In this document: positions 47,810-59,680 of the stretch, piece after piece
Layout of the letters: the number at the start of each line of letters is the position of its first letter
Numbering within the stretch: position 1 is the first letter of the stretch
NCBI GenBank assembly: GCA_023374045.1
Contig: CM041778.1
Span: forward strand, 290,943,533-291,007,532
Direction: 5' to 3'
DNA: 64,000 bases
Origin: Limonium bicolor
Lineage: Eukaryota > Streptophyta > Magnoliopsida > Caryophyllales > Plumbaginaceae
Made by a program: the position numbers and the translations under genes
Notes under the pieces: model-generated
Told to the model about the DNA's origin: nothing
The model's database searches: none
What the model saw: the letters and a program-made list of their open reading frames with translations, nothing else

Positions 47810-48575
47810 TAAGTGAGTCTGCTCTCCACTGAGGAGGAAGGTAACCTTCCCTTGAACTCCTTGTCTGAACCCACAGTTTTGACCATCTCCTCACTAGGAA
47901 GGCTGTCCATGATACGGACTTCACACATTCGGGCCATCTTTTGGCTTCCTCTTATCGTGACTACCTTCCCTCTTGAGGTTAAGTACTTCATTTTTAAGTG
48001 ATGAGTGCTGTGGATGGCTTTGAAAGCATTGATCCCTGGCCTCCCGAGGTACATGTTGTATCCAGAAAGACCTGGCACAATAAAAGCTGTGAGTCTCTCT
48101 GTTCTCCTCTCATCTCCTTGGCCTAGGGTCATTGTGAAGTCTATACTGCCGGAAGATGTGGTAGAGACACCTCCCACAAATCCCCTAGGACCGCCGAATA
48201 AGGCTTGATCTGGTCCTCAGGCACCTCCAGCTTCTTAACTGCTTCGACTGATATGACATTTGCTCCGGCCCCACTATCGATTAGAATTCCCTCCATCATC
48301 CGATCGTTTACTTGTGCACGGATGACAAGTGGATCGTTGTGTGGGTATAGAACTCCATCTTCATCTTCGTCGGAGAAGAAAATTGGAGGAAAATTCTCCT
48401 TTTTGGCAATTTTTCTCTCCGGGAGCTCTTGATGCACTTGATGAATGTGTCTTTTCCTTTCATTAGGGGTTAGTGGTCCTACTTCTGAAAATAGTCCTGT
48501 GGGTTTTCTTAGAGGAAGTTTCGTTAGCTTTCTTTTTGGAAAAGAAAGGAGGTTTATTAATAGTAAAGAATGCGA
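47810..48575 (-). pseudogene. Tat-lineage aspartic protease, one frameshift
   Basis: 'ISHxFSDED'-type region 'IFFSDEDEDGVLYPHNDPLV', then the active site 'GILIDSGAGANVISVEAVKK' (DSG) in the frame ending at 48141. The reading continues one base shifted with 'GFVGGVSTTSSGSIDFTMTL' and 'YNMYLGRPGINAFKAIHST', the flap and C-terminal part typical of Tat elements, then 'VVTIRGSQKMARMCEV' leading to reverse transcriptase. Confidence 0.88.
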
Positions 48576-48707
48576 AAAGAATGGAAATTTTATTTCTCTT
48601 CTTGGTAATATGATGTTTTGACAATCTATGCGATACAAAATTTCATCCTAAAACAGATTGCAAATTGTACTCCAAATATTTATCCTGAATAAAGGGAAAA
48701 GGAACTT

Positions 48708-50101
48708 TTACTCTCCTTTGTACAAACCTGTTATCATCCCCACTGATTTGCCGGGGTCAAGCCTGGGGTGGATCTCTTCCTCCTGTCGCCCTCGGGGTGT
48801 ATTCTGGGCGTTGCTCTGTTGACCGCCATACTGCCTTTGCATTCCGGCCTGTTGCTTTCCCTTCTTCTTATTCTCCTCAATGACTCGGAGCTCTTTGGCC
48901 AGGGTAGCACAGTTTACAGTCCGATGACTGCGATTTCCATGGAATTCGCAGAATGCAACCGGAATTTCTCCCTGCGGCGGCTTCCTTGGCGGAGGAAGGT
49001 AACCCTCTCTTACTGCAGCGGCATATTTCCCTGGGTCAATGTAGACAACAGTCTTTGCCCCCTGGTGCTGCGACCCCTGAGAGGAAGATCCGCGATTGAC
49101 CTGCCATAATATGGCTTGTACCTTGACCCTCCTCTTCCGGCATTTCCCCCGAGTCCTCCTTCTTCTCTGGTACCCCTGCGGCTTTGAAGCTATCGGCCAG
49201 CTCTCTAGCCTTGTTCTCGGCTATCTCAGATTTCAAAAAATCATGGATCATTTCAGCTAATTCTCCATGAGTCTTCGGCGCCTTTGTCGCAATTTTTCCA
49301 GCTAGCCGAGGCTGAGCCAGGCCATTCCCAAAGGCCTTAATCAAGATCTTTTCATCAACATCGTCGATCTCTGCGACCTTCTTATGGAAACGCTCGCTGT
49401 ATTCCTTCACGGTTTCTCCTTTTCGCTGTTTAATGTCCATCAATTCTATTGTTTCTTTTTTAACCCTTTTACTCGCAGCAAAATATTGCTGGAAATCTTC
49501 AGTCAATTGTTTGAAGCTCGTGATGGACTGAGGCGGTCTCGTGGAGATCCATCCCAATGCTCTTTTTGAAAGTGTTCCGGGGAACAGATTGCAGAGGGCG
49601 AGGGAGCTAATCCCCTGAGTGTTCATGGCGAACATGAATTTTTTGATATGCTGAGCAGGATCTCCAGTCCCGTCATACTTCTCAATTGCCGGGGCGACAA
49701 AGTGCGGCGGGAGTTTCGCCTTCCTTATCCGCTCTGAGAAGGGGTACAAGCTCATATCTATTTGATCATCTTCCTCCATCTCTTCTTCGTCGATGATTGA
49801 ATTGCGCTTTCTATCCTTACTTTCCTCCCCATTGCTACCTTTGGAGTCTCTTTTTCAATTGCTCAATTGCTTCCGTCATCTCGTCCCATTTTCTTTGGTA
49901 CTCCTCGTCCCTTTGCATCAATTCCTGCTGCAAAGTCTCATTTCCCTCTACGATTTTTCGTCAATGGACCTGACCAATCCTTTCAGCATGTTTCTAGATC
50001 TTTCTTGGAGATGGCCTCTGCATCTCCGAACTCATCCTTTCCTCGGAGTGGTTGTTATCTTCAACAGCGTTCCTTGATGCTTTCCTTGATCTTGGAGCCA
50101 T
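48708..50101 (-). pseudogene. gag: Tat-lineage gag, several frameshifts
   Basis: ATG at 50101-50099 begins 'MAPRSRKASRNAVEDNN'. The N-terminal coiled coil ('ETLQQELMQRDEEYQRKWDE') needs frame changes near 50010, 49950 and 49855. The main frame (49779-49036) carries the Tat core 'PFSERIRKAKLPPHFVAPAI', 'EKYDGTGDPAQHIKKFMF', 'LFPGTLSKRALGWISTRPPQ' and 'ETVKEYSERFHKKVAEID'. After another shift come 'VVYIDPGKYAAAVREGYLPP' and a zinc finger 'CEFHGNRSHRTVNC' (C-x2-H-x4-H-x4-C, the Tat version with H in place of the second C), with a stop at 48708. The protein would form particles and bind RNA. Confidence 0.9.
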
Positions 50102-50214
50102 CTTTCGTGTTTCATCCTGCAAAAAACTCATTAGTTACTTTAGGATTTCCACTATGAATCGCCGTAGATTACTTCCCTACTTCTAGTGGTCTCGTGGTTG
50201 CTTCTTGCTGTTCG

Positions 50215-50232
50215 GTTCCCACAGACGGCGCC
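50215..50232 (-). other. Primer-binding site of Tat element
   Basis: On the minus strand TGGCGCCGTCTGTGGGAA, two bases from the 5' LTR. This is the usual Tat-lineage site. Confidence 0.88.
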
Positions 50233-50234
50233 AA

Positions 50235-50732
50235 ATGAAACAGTGCGCTAATCCTAATGCGACCAAGCTCGATCCCAATGCAACAGTACATCTATCCTAG
50301 TACGTCTCGATCTAATCTCTATCCTACCTTACCTGGTTCAGACACAGGTTTCGCGAAAGTAGAGAGGGAGAGAGAGGCTTCTATTAGAATCGAATGCAGT
50401 TTGATTGCCCAATATCACGTGTCTTATTTCATGGGGGTAATCCTTATTTAGTTTTTGGGCTGGTCCCTTTGGTGCCAGCCTGTATTTTATGTTTAAGTAC
50501 AGTTCTACCCCCTCTTTAGTATCTTTGACCGACCACAAGCGGCCGGTCGAGAAACGTTTTGCTTTGCCCAAGTCCCATTTTCATCCGGCTAAGGCGGCCG
50601 GATGCCCTACAAGCCCCTAATCCCATCCGGTCAAAGCGGCCGGATGCTTTACGCGCCTTTAATCTCATCCGGCAAAAGCGGCCGGATGCTTTACGTGCCT
50701 GCTTTGGTCCGGCGCCATTTCTTCCCTTCTCA
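50235..50732 (-). repeat. 5' LTR of Tat element
   Basis: 498 bases. GC-rich palindrome array at 50541-50699 (CATCCGG...CCGGATG, units about 42 bases apart). Frames rich in Arg across it are by-products of the repeat. Confidence 0.92.
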
Positions 50733-50737
50733 ACACC

Positions 50738-53700
50738 TTCTGGTCCCCGTTCCATTGGAAGATCAAAACAATCACATACATTTTTAAAATATACTTCTCA
50801 TTTCACCGGTCCGAAGACAAAGGCTCATACGTCTTCAGCTCGTGAGCAAGTAATACGAAAATATTCTTTATGGGGTTAAGTAGAACAAATCCTTTATTAG
50901 AAGGATACTAATTGAAAATCCTCTATAAGGTCAAGTAAAAGAAATCCTTCCTTTGAAAATACCATTTAAGAATCTTGGAAATATTAATTGATGTCTTGAA
51001 AATACCAATTGAGAATTTGAAAACACCAATTTTAAATTCTTTTGAAAACGCAATACAACTCCAAGTCCAATTTGTGCTAACTGCATCTTATTCTTAAGGT
51101 GATTATTTGTGACCACTTATAGGGAGCTTCAAGAGTCATCCAGCCCTAATGTTATCAGCATCAGAGTTGAACTATCCTTCCACCCCAATTTGTGTTCGGC
51201 TTCCCTTGATCGCATGCAAACCAAGTTCGACCTCCCACTTCAATTTCAACCAACAATTTATTCAAGCATTTACCATTTCTATCCCAATCCTTCTAGTCAT
51301 AATCATTACATCTCCAAGGGAGAGAACTCCGTCCATCAATTATCCTCAATTGCCTCAAGTCAACTTACTTAGAGAATCCTATCCTCACTAAGTTCTTCAT
51401 CAGTTTCCTACCGATTCATACATCACCATACTATATATATGTGTATATATATTTTATCAAAATCCCAATACCCAATACTATATATACATATTTCTTTTAT
51501 CAAATCATAAAGCACATATATAGATGTATGTATATTTTTATCAAAATCACATTGCACATCATTATATTTGTCTCAAATAAACATATACTATCGGGGTTTT
51601 AGTTCCCCGGGAGTTTCTCTACACCCATACACTTGTATTCACACACCACTTATAACAATGGAATTCGCATCTTTAGTGCGCAACTACCATAATTAAACCA
51701 TAAATGAATACATACGTTCATGTACCATACACACCAATCGTCAAAACAAAGTATTTTATGTTATACACCACATCATGACAAAATATTTTGTGCTATGCAC
51801 AACATTGTTCACGTACACTTGTACGTAAACATTCACTAAGCGTTTTTGAGCTCTACCCCCTTTAAAAGGGATTACGTCCGCGTAATCTACCATATGTTAT
51901 TACTTAACATTGGTTTAAAGTATTTGGCCATCGTGAAGTGTTTTAATTTCTACGCGGTTTATTTTACAATGCGCTCCAGACATAGGACTTAACCTTATTG
52001 ACGTTTTAGTCCCTAAGCCAAGAGTTCTTACTGGAGTTTATTTAACTCATAATCGGTTTCGGTTCTGGCCTATGAGGCTTCTAGGCGTTAATAATTAGCC
52101 ATTACTCGTATTCACCATACATATTCAACATTCGAGTCATTGGCTCACTAGCTTCTGCTGCGCGACTCTGATAACTTTGGAAGTTAGTTTATCATTTTTC
52201 ATGATGTATTGTACATTTCCCAATTATCACCTTCATCTTATGAAGAATGGTTTCTCAACTGACGCGTGGTATCTCTTACCGTGAGCGAATTCGGTGAGTT
52301 TCCAACTTTCTATTCACTTTTATGATAGTTGACAGTGTATACCGCTATGTATTTCACGATGACTGACTTGATTTCTTCCGACTTACTATCGGTTGAGGGT
52401 GAGCTACTACCTAATGTGTAGTGCTCTCTCGGTTATTTCCCACACTTGAGGTATATTCCACACTGATGTTTGGTATTCCCTTTCTACCTCTACCACAATT
52501 AATATTTCCCCAAATTCCTAGCTATCCCACTCGATCATTACTGCGCAAGTGCAAACCAAAACACTCAGTCATACAGAGTACAGATGCGTAAACCCTTGGC
52601 AGTAAATCTCTTATGCGATTGCTATAGGAATGCACATTGTGTACTGGCTTACTGCCCAGTTTACTTGCTATCACTTATTGCACACCGTATTCTTACTTCT
52701 TGTACCACATTAACTTACATGACATCCACTCTCTTGTTAGCTTTTGCTCATGTACTTCCATCATTCGTATTATGGTGGTTGCTATTAAACTTACTACTCT
52801 CCTCAATTGGTACAAACACTTCTATTCGTATGATTCTTATTCAAATAATTCTTGTGTAGTGACAATACGGTCAATCCTTAACATATTTCATGAACTTGGT
52901 TCATATAACTACCGCTCCCGCGGTTTCACCATATCGAGAGGTATCCCCACTCTTAAAGCAGTGGTTCGTTTTCCGCTCTATTTACTTGTATAACATAAAC
53001 TTCCATAATCAATTAAATTCACCTAACACATTTTGTTTGTGCCTTATAAGCCTCCTTACCTCGAATTGTGCTCATTGTAGGCTGTTCACATACATTTTGC
53101 TTCTCGGTACAACATTACATGGTTTGGAGGTTGTATTGGGCTCCATGACAAGGTCGTTGCATCACGCTTCCTTATATGGGATGCCCCTTAAGAATGTCTG
53201 TTTACCTCCTAACGATTTATGTTTAAATCTGGTATTAGCTTCAACTCTTGAGTTTCTATCACGACATTTTGTTCTACAATTGTTGACCCACACACCCTTC
53301 AGGACAGCTCTTGGGTGTTACTAGGTTGTGCCATTACATCTGGCTTGTACACGTTTAGTTAACTACATCGCTTTGCGTTCCTTGCTGGGTTTATTATCCT
53401 CTTTTGGTAGATCGATTTTCCCTGGTAGTCTAGGTGCTCATTCTGGGAGTTTCATCCCGTTCGTTGCACATTACATGTCCATATTAGGCATTGGCCTTAC
53501 TATGTATAGGTTGGGTATTTGTTCCAGCTATCATATTTTGTTTCTCGGGATTCTTGAGACATATAAGATATCTTTAATTACTAGTTAGTGCGCTCCACAC
53601 TTCTTGACTCATAAACACTTCCTTGAAATGGATTCACTAATTTTTTAGTCTTGTTAACTTAACTGAGTTCCTTTACTTCAACCATTCTTGGCAATTTGTT

Positions 53701-55469
53701 GCTCTTGTTTAACTTTTACTGCTGACCGTAGTATCAAGTCGACTACTTCCCGTGTTCCTGACTCCACTCGTATACATACGTGGGGTACCCTACTGATACA
53801 TTGCAACTTGCCCGACTAGCCCAGAAAAGGTCTGTCAGGTCCACAAGCTCCTATCGGAGTGCGGTCGTCCCACATTTCAGTTAGTACACTTGTAGTGTCC
53901 GTCACACGCCTAGGTGAAAGTATTCTGTTGTCAACTCCCTCATATCGTGCTATGATAATAAGCATTATGTGCTTCCCGAACTATATATTAAGGCAAATTT
54001 GTCCACTGACTGTATCTAGTATGAACTGGATTCCTTCCCTCGGGTTAATACCCTCGGGTTGTAGGATTGTTCTAAGGTTGTTCAAATGGAACTAGGTATA
54101 ACTTACCTACTGTGTGGCGCTGAGGCCGGTGTAGGTTTACTGGTTTTGGTTTTAAAGTAAATATGAAGTTAAGAGAAATTTTGGCTAAAAAGAAGGTTTG
54201 AAATGAATATGAGTTTGAAGAAAATTTGGGTGTGAAAACGGTTTGAAATAAATCTGGGTTTAGAAGAAAACTGGGTTTATGAGAAAATTCTTCCTGGTAT
54301 TTAAAAAGTCTTCACGCTTTGACCAAGTCTAGCTTCTCACTGACTGGTTTATCTTCACATACAATGGTTAGACCACTTAGCCCTTCCAGGTTTCACTCTT
54401 CAAATTCTTGGATTCTTGATTCCATAATCACTTCCTTCAACAATAGGGTACCTTACTAGGTACTTTATAGTCATTAAAATTTTCCCGAATAGCCCCGTTA
54501 TAGCAGCAGTTGCAATAGAAAGAGCGCCATGCTGGCTGGCTATCGGTTCAACACATACTGGTTGCGGTATTACTTTTATCATTACCGTGTTTGGTAGCCT
54601 TGTTGGCTCCTTCTTTGACCCTACAGTTTTGATAATAGAACATTCGAGCAACTCTCATTGGTCTTGACATGGTAGTCGTTAACTAGGGTGACTCTCCCTT
54701 CACTTAACTCCGTGTTCTTCCATAATGTTCGTCCCCACGCATTTGCCGTGGTTACCGAGACTTGATTCTTGTCCAGGTACTACTTCGTAGTCCTATTGAA
54801 GTATGTTTCACTAATACTCACATAGTTGTCTAAACTATGATAATTGGGTACTACAGCCTCTGTGGCACTGTAGGTTTGGAATCATCCATCCTTGACTAGT
54901 TCCTTAGTCGGTTACTATACCATTGTCGGTATTGTCTAACAATTGTGTTCCCGTAGACATGTGTCTCGGGTTGGTTGCTTCTCCATTGTCCGCTTCTATG
55001 CACCGTTAGTGCTTTCTTCCTTGTTGGCTGGGTTTCCTCGACTGCTAGGCATGTTGATCTAGGTCACCGGAAATTTCAGTCTCTTGTAGATAGGATTCTT
55101 AATCTTCCGCTATTAAGTGCGGGTAAAGGTGTTCAAACAGGTTCCGTCTCCGGGATTCTCGGTTCTTGGAATCTACCGCATGACAGGTTTTGGTTCTTAC
55201 AGGAATAATTCATAACAGCCAGATCGGGTTGTTCCCGAGTATGAGAGGACTTTCCATCTCTCTAGCGTTCTTTCCCGAGTTATAAAATGGGGGTTGTGGA
55301 GGGCGGGAAGGATGTTGTAGGTATCCAGTGTACACTAGTAATTCCTAACTAGCGTACTTCTCACGCTATAACTCAACCCTTAACCCAAAGTCTTAAACTC
55401 CTAACTCGGTACTTCCTAATCTCGGTATTTCTAGTCATCAGAGCGATACTTCGCTCTGATACCACTTTT
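50738..55469 (-). other. Left LARD internal region, non-coding
   Basis: The rest of the internal region after the Tat insertion, ending at the primer-binding site. It matches 60812-64000 base by base over the shared part, except small changes and a 98-base deletion: TATGG at 52771 corresponds to two TATGG copies (62863 and 62961) that border the extra sequence in the right copy. Open frames up to 144 codons show no retrotransposon domain and are not called. Confidence 0.85.
55453..55464 (-). other. Primer-binding site of minus-strand LARD
   Basis: Plus strand GCTCTGATACCA, i.e. TGGTATCAGAGC on the minus strand, five bases inside the LTR, same spacing as in the plus-strand LARD. Confidence 0.92.
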
Positions 55470-57397
55470 TGTAACACCCCAACTACAAACACCATACTTA
55501 ACAACATTTAGCAGCGGAATTACAACTCAACACTTAACTTAATCCATGGGTGTTACACGCCGTTAGCCACCCACGTGGCTACCAAGGCTAATACATACAT
55601 AGTGTAGCGGTCTGATGGACAAGATTACCGAGTACTACACTTTACATTACCAACCGTTTCTGAACTGAAATACATACATTTACATTACAACTGTACCGAG
55701 TCTAATACATTCCATTATCGATATCACGCTAAACTAAATAACCACCCATACATAAATAGTTTCCCCGTTCTACTCTCGAACGGCTGCAAGCTCCATTGTA
55801 CCTGAAAAGTATGGGGGCCCCCCAAAGGGGGTCAACACCTTTGCTAGTATGGTAATCGAGCAGCCCGCAAGCTACCGGGCCACGCACAACTAATTACCGA
55901 GTGAGCATGCAGGTTATTTTATTTTAAGCATACAAGGGAGAACTATAAACACATAACACATTCACATTCATACAACACACACAAACATAGCGACAACAAC
56001 ACACATAACACATCAGGAACAAATCCTTTGAGGGAAACGAACCAAGCATTAGTTAGCCAACTTAGTGAGCCCAGAGAACAATTTCAGTCTCATGTTAAGC
56101 TCGTTACAAGATAACATAGTTAAATGTGTCGGCCTTAGTATAGAACCGATCACACCATCTCACCATTATTTTTATTTAGAGGTGTCGGTCTTTATATAGA
56201 ACTGAACACCGCATACACCACAACTTATTTAGAAGTGTCGGATATAGTGACCCCATCACTTCTTATACATAATCCCCCTAGCCCGAACAATAATCGAGTA
56301 GGAAAGCCATTGATCTTAGGCTTGTGGGTGATTGAAATCCAAGAAGGAAAAACAACTAATAACAGAGTTGAAGTCGAAGCGAATATAGACATCCACTCCC
56401 AAACAAACTTTACACATGATTCCCCCTAGCCCAAATAAAAGTCAGGTAGGTGAGCCTTGGTTAAGCTCATGGGTGGTTGTAATCCAAGAAGGAAAAACAA
56501 CCATAACATAACAGAGTGGGAGTTAATTCAATTATAAACATCAACTCCCAAACAACACGCGTGACCGGAACGACCAGATTCCTCACCCCCCATAATATAT
56601 ACGTATTAGTTAGAAGTTCCTTTAGGGAACTTATCCCAACATGGCACCATTTGGTGTTACAACTTGGTTAATCACACACAAGGAGGTATCATACCATCCA
56701 ACATATATGAATAACAACATCGTTAGAAAACGGCATGCTACAAGGGTAACACACATCACATACAACCACATTATACAATTAACACACTGATAGTCGTGGT
56801 TAGAACGTTCCCATGGGTTGGGACGTTTAATCCGAATACCAATCTCTTATGTGATCCTAGAGTCGGTTAGCTACAGTTTAACACATAATTGAGGTTAAAC
56901 GGTATCGGAATTATTTACGCCACTTTAATGAATTACTGTAAACTCATTTCATGCTTTATCTTGCAAGGTAGCAAACACACTGAAAAACAAGTTGGCATAC
57001 AAGCCGGTGTAACCCGGTAGGACACAGGTTGTAAGAAAACCATACCTTACACCATGGGTTACTCTACCGTGCTCCCGAGGATTCACTCCAACGCGTCATC
57101 TCACGCTCTCCGGGTAGTTTCCAAACAACTGGTATTATTTTTCAAATGTTTCATTAACAACAATTTTTACGGTATGTAAAATTCTATTACTCCCGTACTT
57201 AACCCCGTTGACCTGTTATGCTTAACTTATTTATGTGATCTTAAGTTCACAACTTACACATTAACTCTCACACTTGTTTATACTCCCAATGGCCTTTAAA
57301 ACTCATCAAACAAGGCCTAATCATCATCTAAAACCATTACCATTCACTTCCCCATCATAACAACACTTAAAAACACATTCTGTTGCATTTTTGAACT

Positions 57398-57577
57398 GGC
57401 CCGGGTTTGTGTCCGGGGTTACAAACCCGGACCAACCCTAGAAAAAACGATTCTGCCTTAAAATTGCATTGGTCCGGGTAAGTGTACTGATCTACAAACC
57501 GGGACCACATGCCAAAATGACTTTCTGGGACGTTTTTGAGGTGGTCCGGGTTTGTGTACTTGTTTACAAACCCGGAC
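57398..57577 (-). repeat. Array of three hairpins in the shared LTR
   Basis: Same array as at 31917-32098, units near 57398, 57471 and 57541. The third keeps its stem; the first has a GGCCCGGG change in one arm. Confidence 0.85.
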
Positions 57578-58758
57578 TATGTCTGTAGGTGTTAAAATTG
57601 ACAGTTTTTGACCAGTTTTCAACCCCTAATCCACATCTAATCATTACCTAATCTCTCCACATGTTTTCTATATATTAAAACACCCCAAATCACTCACTAA
57701 ACCTCTTCAAATCATTGGTTTAATCCCCACTCAATTTCTTGCTCAAATTCTTAAATTTTCCCTTCTCTATGTTGCATTATGCACATGAGTGCACTTATAA
57801 CCTCTTTTGATGTTTCATAACCTTCCACCAAAGTTACCAAATCATTCCTAGGCCAATGCACTCCTCATACCAAAGTTCCACTCTTGTTTCCTAGCTACAC
57901 ACTCTAGTTCATCTCTAGCAACACCAAAACTCCCAAATATCATCCTTGTTATAGATTTTTTTTTGCCTAACCCCATCCCATTCTTCAACCAACACCACAA
58001 TGTGGTTTACCAACCAAATCAATTCCTAATAATACCTAGTTAACTCTAGGCCATGAAAACTCACCAAGTCACCTAAATTCCTTAAGTTTCCATGAAAAAT
58101 TCGCCATAACCCGACTACTCCTCTAACATTACCCAAAACTCATTTCTTCACATAATTCATCCTACAACTAGCCAAACCACATGGGTTCTACCAGCACACA
58201 TACAAATCCATCAATACTCATCAAATTCTCCAAATGCAACACAATACATAAATCATAAAGTGCATAACTCTTAGGCTCTTAAATCAAACATTAACTCACA
58301 AATGCATCAAGCACTAACACAACCCTTTCTCATCTCAAATATTCACACTCCCCTACATGTTGGGGTTCATTATTTAATTTAACCCTTCCCAAAATTCTAA
58401 AACATTAAGTTAAGCTCCAAGGTAGATTGTTTACCTTATATTCACAAGCCTTCCCTTGTAATTCCTTTATCCTCCTCTTGTTCTTTCTTTCTCTTCTTGG
58501 TCTACCAAATGAGGTAAGCTACAGCCATGCCCAAATGACACACAACCACCACCAAGTCAATTGCTACTCTTGATATCAAAACCCTAGAATTTTAAGGAGG
58601 GTTCTTAAGGTTTTTAAGAAGGCATTACCTTGCACTTCTAAATGGAGTTCTTGGGTATCAAAGCTAGAAATTCCAGCCCTTAACGGAGATCAACAATCGG
58701 CTGGACATGGAAGAAAAGGGAGCTCACGTTGGAAATTTTCAAAGAAATGTAAGAGAGG

Positions 58759-59016
58759 CTAGAATGATGAGCTCTTGAGCTTATTTTTACCTTGGAGTAA
58801 TAATAAGAAGATGGATTTCCAAAAACTCTTCGTCAAGCTTCTAAATGGCATACATACATGGTGATGAAGGTGCAGTTTTTCAGCTTTTGAAGGTTGGAAC
58901 TTGTTCCTTGTGAAGAGGGGAATCCAACGGTGGTAATTTTGTGGAGTTTGGAGTTGATTTGAGTGTTCAACTAGAAGAAGAAGAGAGGTGCTGTGTGAGG
59001 ATGAATAAATCGCCAT
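58759..59016 (-). CDS. 85-codon open frame in LTR leader, second copy
   Basis: Same position and length as the frame at 33264-33521, with several substitutions and no stop or frameshift. No recognisable domain. Function unknown; it may be an upstream frame in the leader or chance survival between two young LTR copies. Confidence 0.25.
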   Translation of the reverse strand: MAIYSSSHSTSLLLLVEHSNQLQTPQNYHRWIPLFTRNKFQPSKAEKLHLHHHVCMPFRSLTKSFWKSIFLLLLQGKNKLKSSSF

Positions 59017-59680
59017 TGGAGCTCCAGAGAGGGGAAAGAAATCGGCTTGGGGGGAAGAAAACGTGGTGAATCAGACAAGAGGGGAGGTGAGAGAGTATAA
59101 AAGCCCCTTTTACTATTCCCTCTCTACTTTAATTTATTTTGTCTTCTTTTGACTTAATAAACTAGCTAGTTAATTAAGTGTGTGTGTTATTGTGTTCCAA
59201 TTAAAAACCGGCCCACACAGATTTAATAACCCGGGTCGTTTTTCGTCTTTTCGAATTAAACGTGTTTCGTCTCCCGGTTTTGACACTATTCACTATCCGC
59301 GTCCGTTTTCCGGAATTTTCTCGTTTAATTAATTTTAATGGCTCTAGACCTTCACTATGGTCTAATTATAGATATTTAACTCACTAAAATTATTACGAGT
59401 TTATTAAACCCGTTTAAAGTCAAAGTTTTCCCGGTTTCTTGAAAAAACGTGTTTAAAAGCTCGTTTGCGCTTTTAACTTGTTTTACGAATCCGTTTACTC
59501 TGGGAATTTTTCCCACATGTTCTTAGTGTGTAATTAGGGTAAAAATATATTCATAACCCTATTGAAGGTTATATACCTCCTAAAATAATTAAATACGTGT
59601 TTTCACGCTTTGTGACTTTTACATATTTTCTTTTTTCTTTTTGGTTTTTATTTCTTCACCAACGATCTTAAGGACTTAAT

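Larger units (their letters stand above)
34677..50732 (-). mobile_element. Ty3/gypsy Tat-lineage retrotransposon with antisense gene
   Basis: LTRs 34677-35132 and 50235-50732 begin TGAAACAGTGCGC and end CCCTTCTCA on the plus strand; ACACC flanks the element (34672-34676, 50733-50737). Order on the minus strand: 5' LTR, primer-binding site, gag, protease, reverse transcriptase, RNase H, second RNase H, integrase, a tandem array, an antisense gene, 3' LTR. The dual RNase H, the primer-binding site and the long region between integrase and the 3' LTR are Tat-lineage traits. A 4.5-kb CACTA element lies in that region; without it the element is about 11.6 kb. Coding frames are interrupted by stops and frameshifts. 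Confidence 0.93.

Noticed and set aside
52890..53324. 144-codon frame, repeated at 63080-63514
   Set aside because: It reads on the strand opposite to the LARD, differs between copies without domain similarity, and the equivalent region of the plus-strand LARD is not open.
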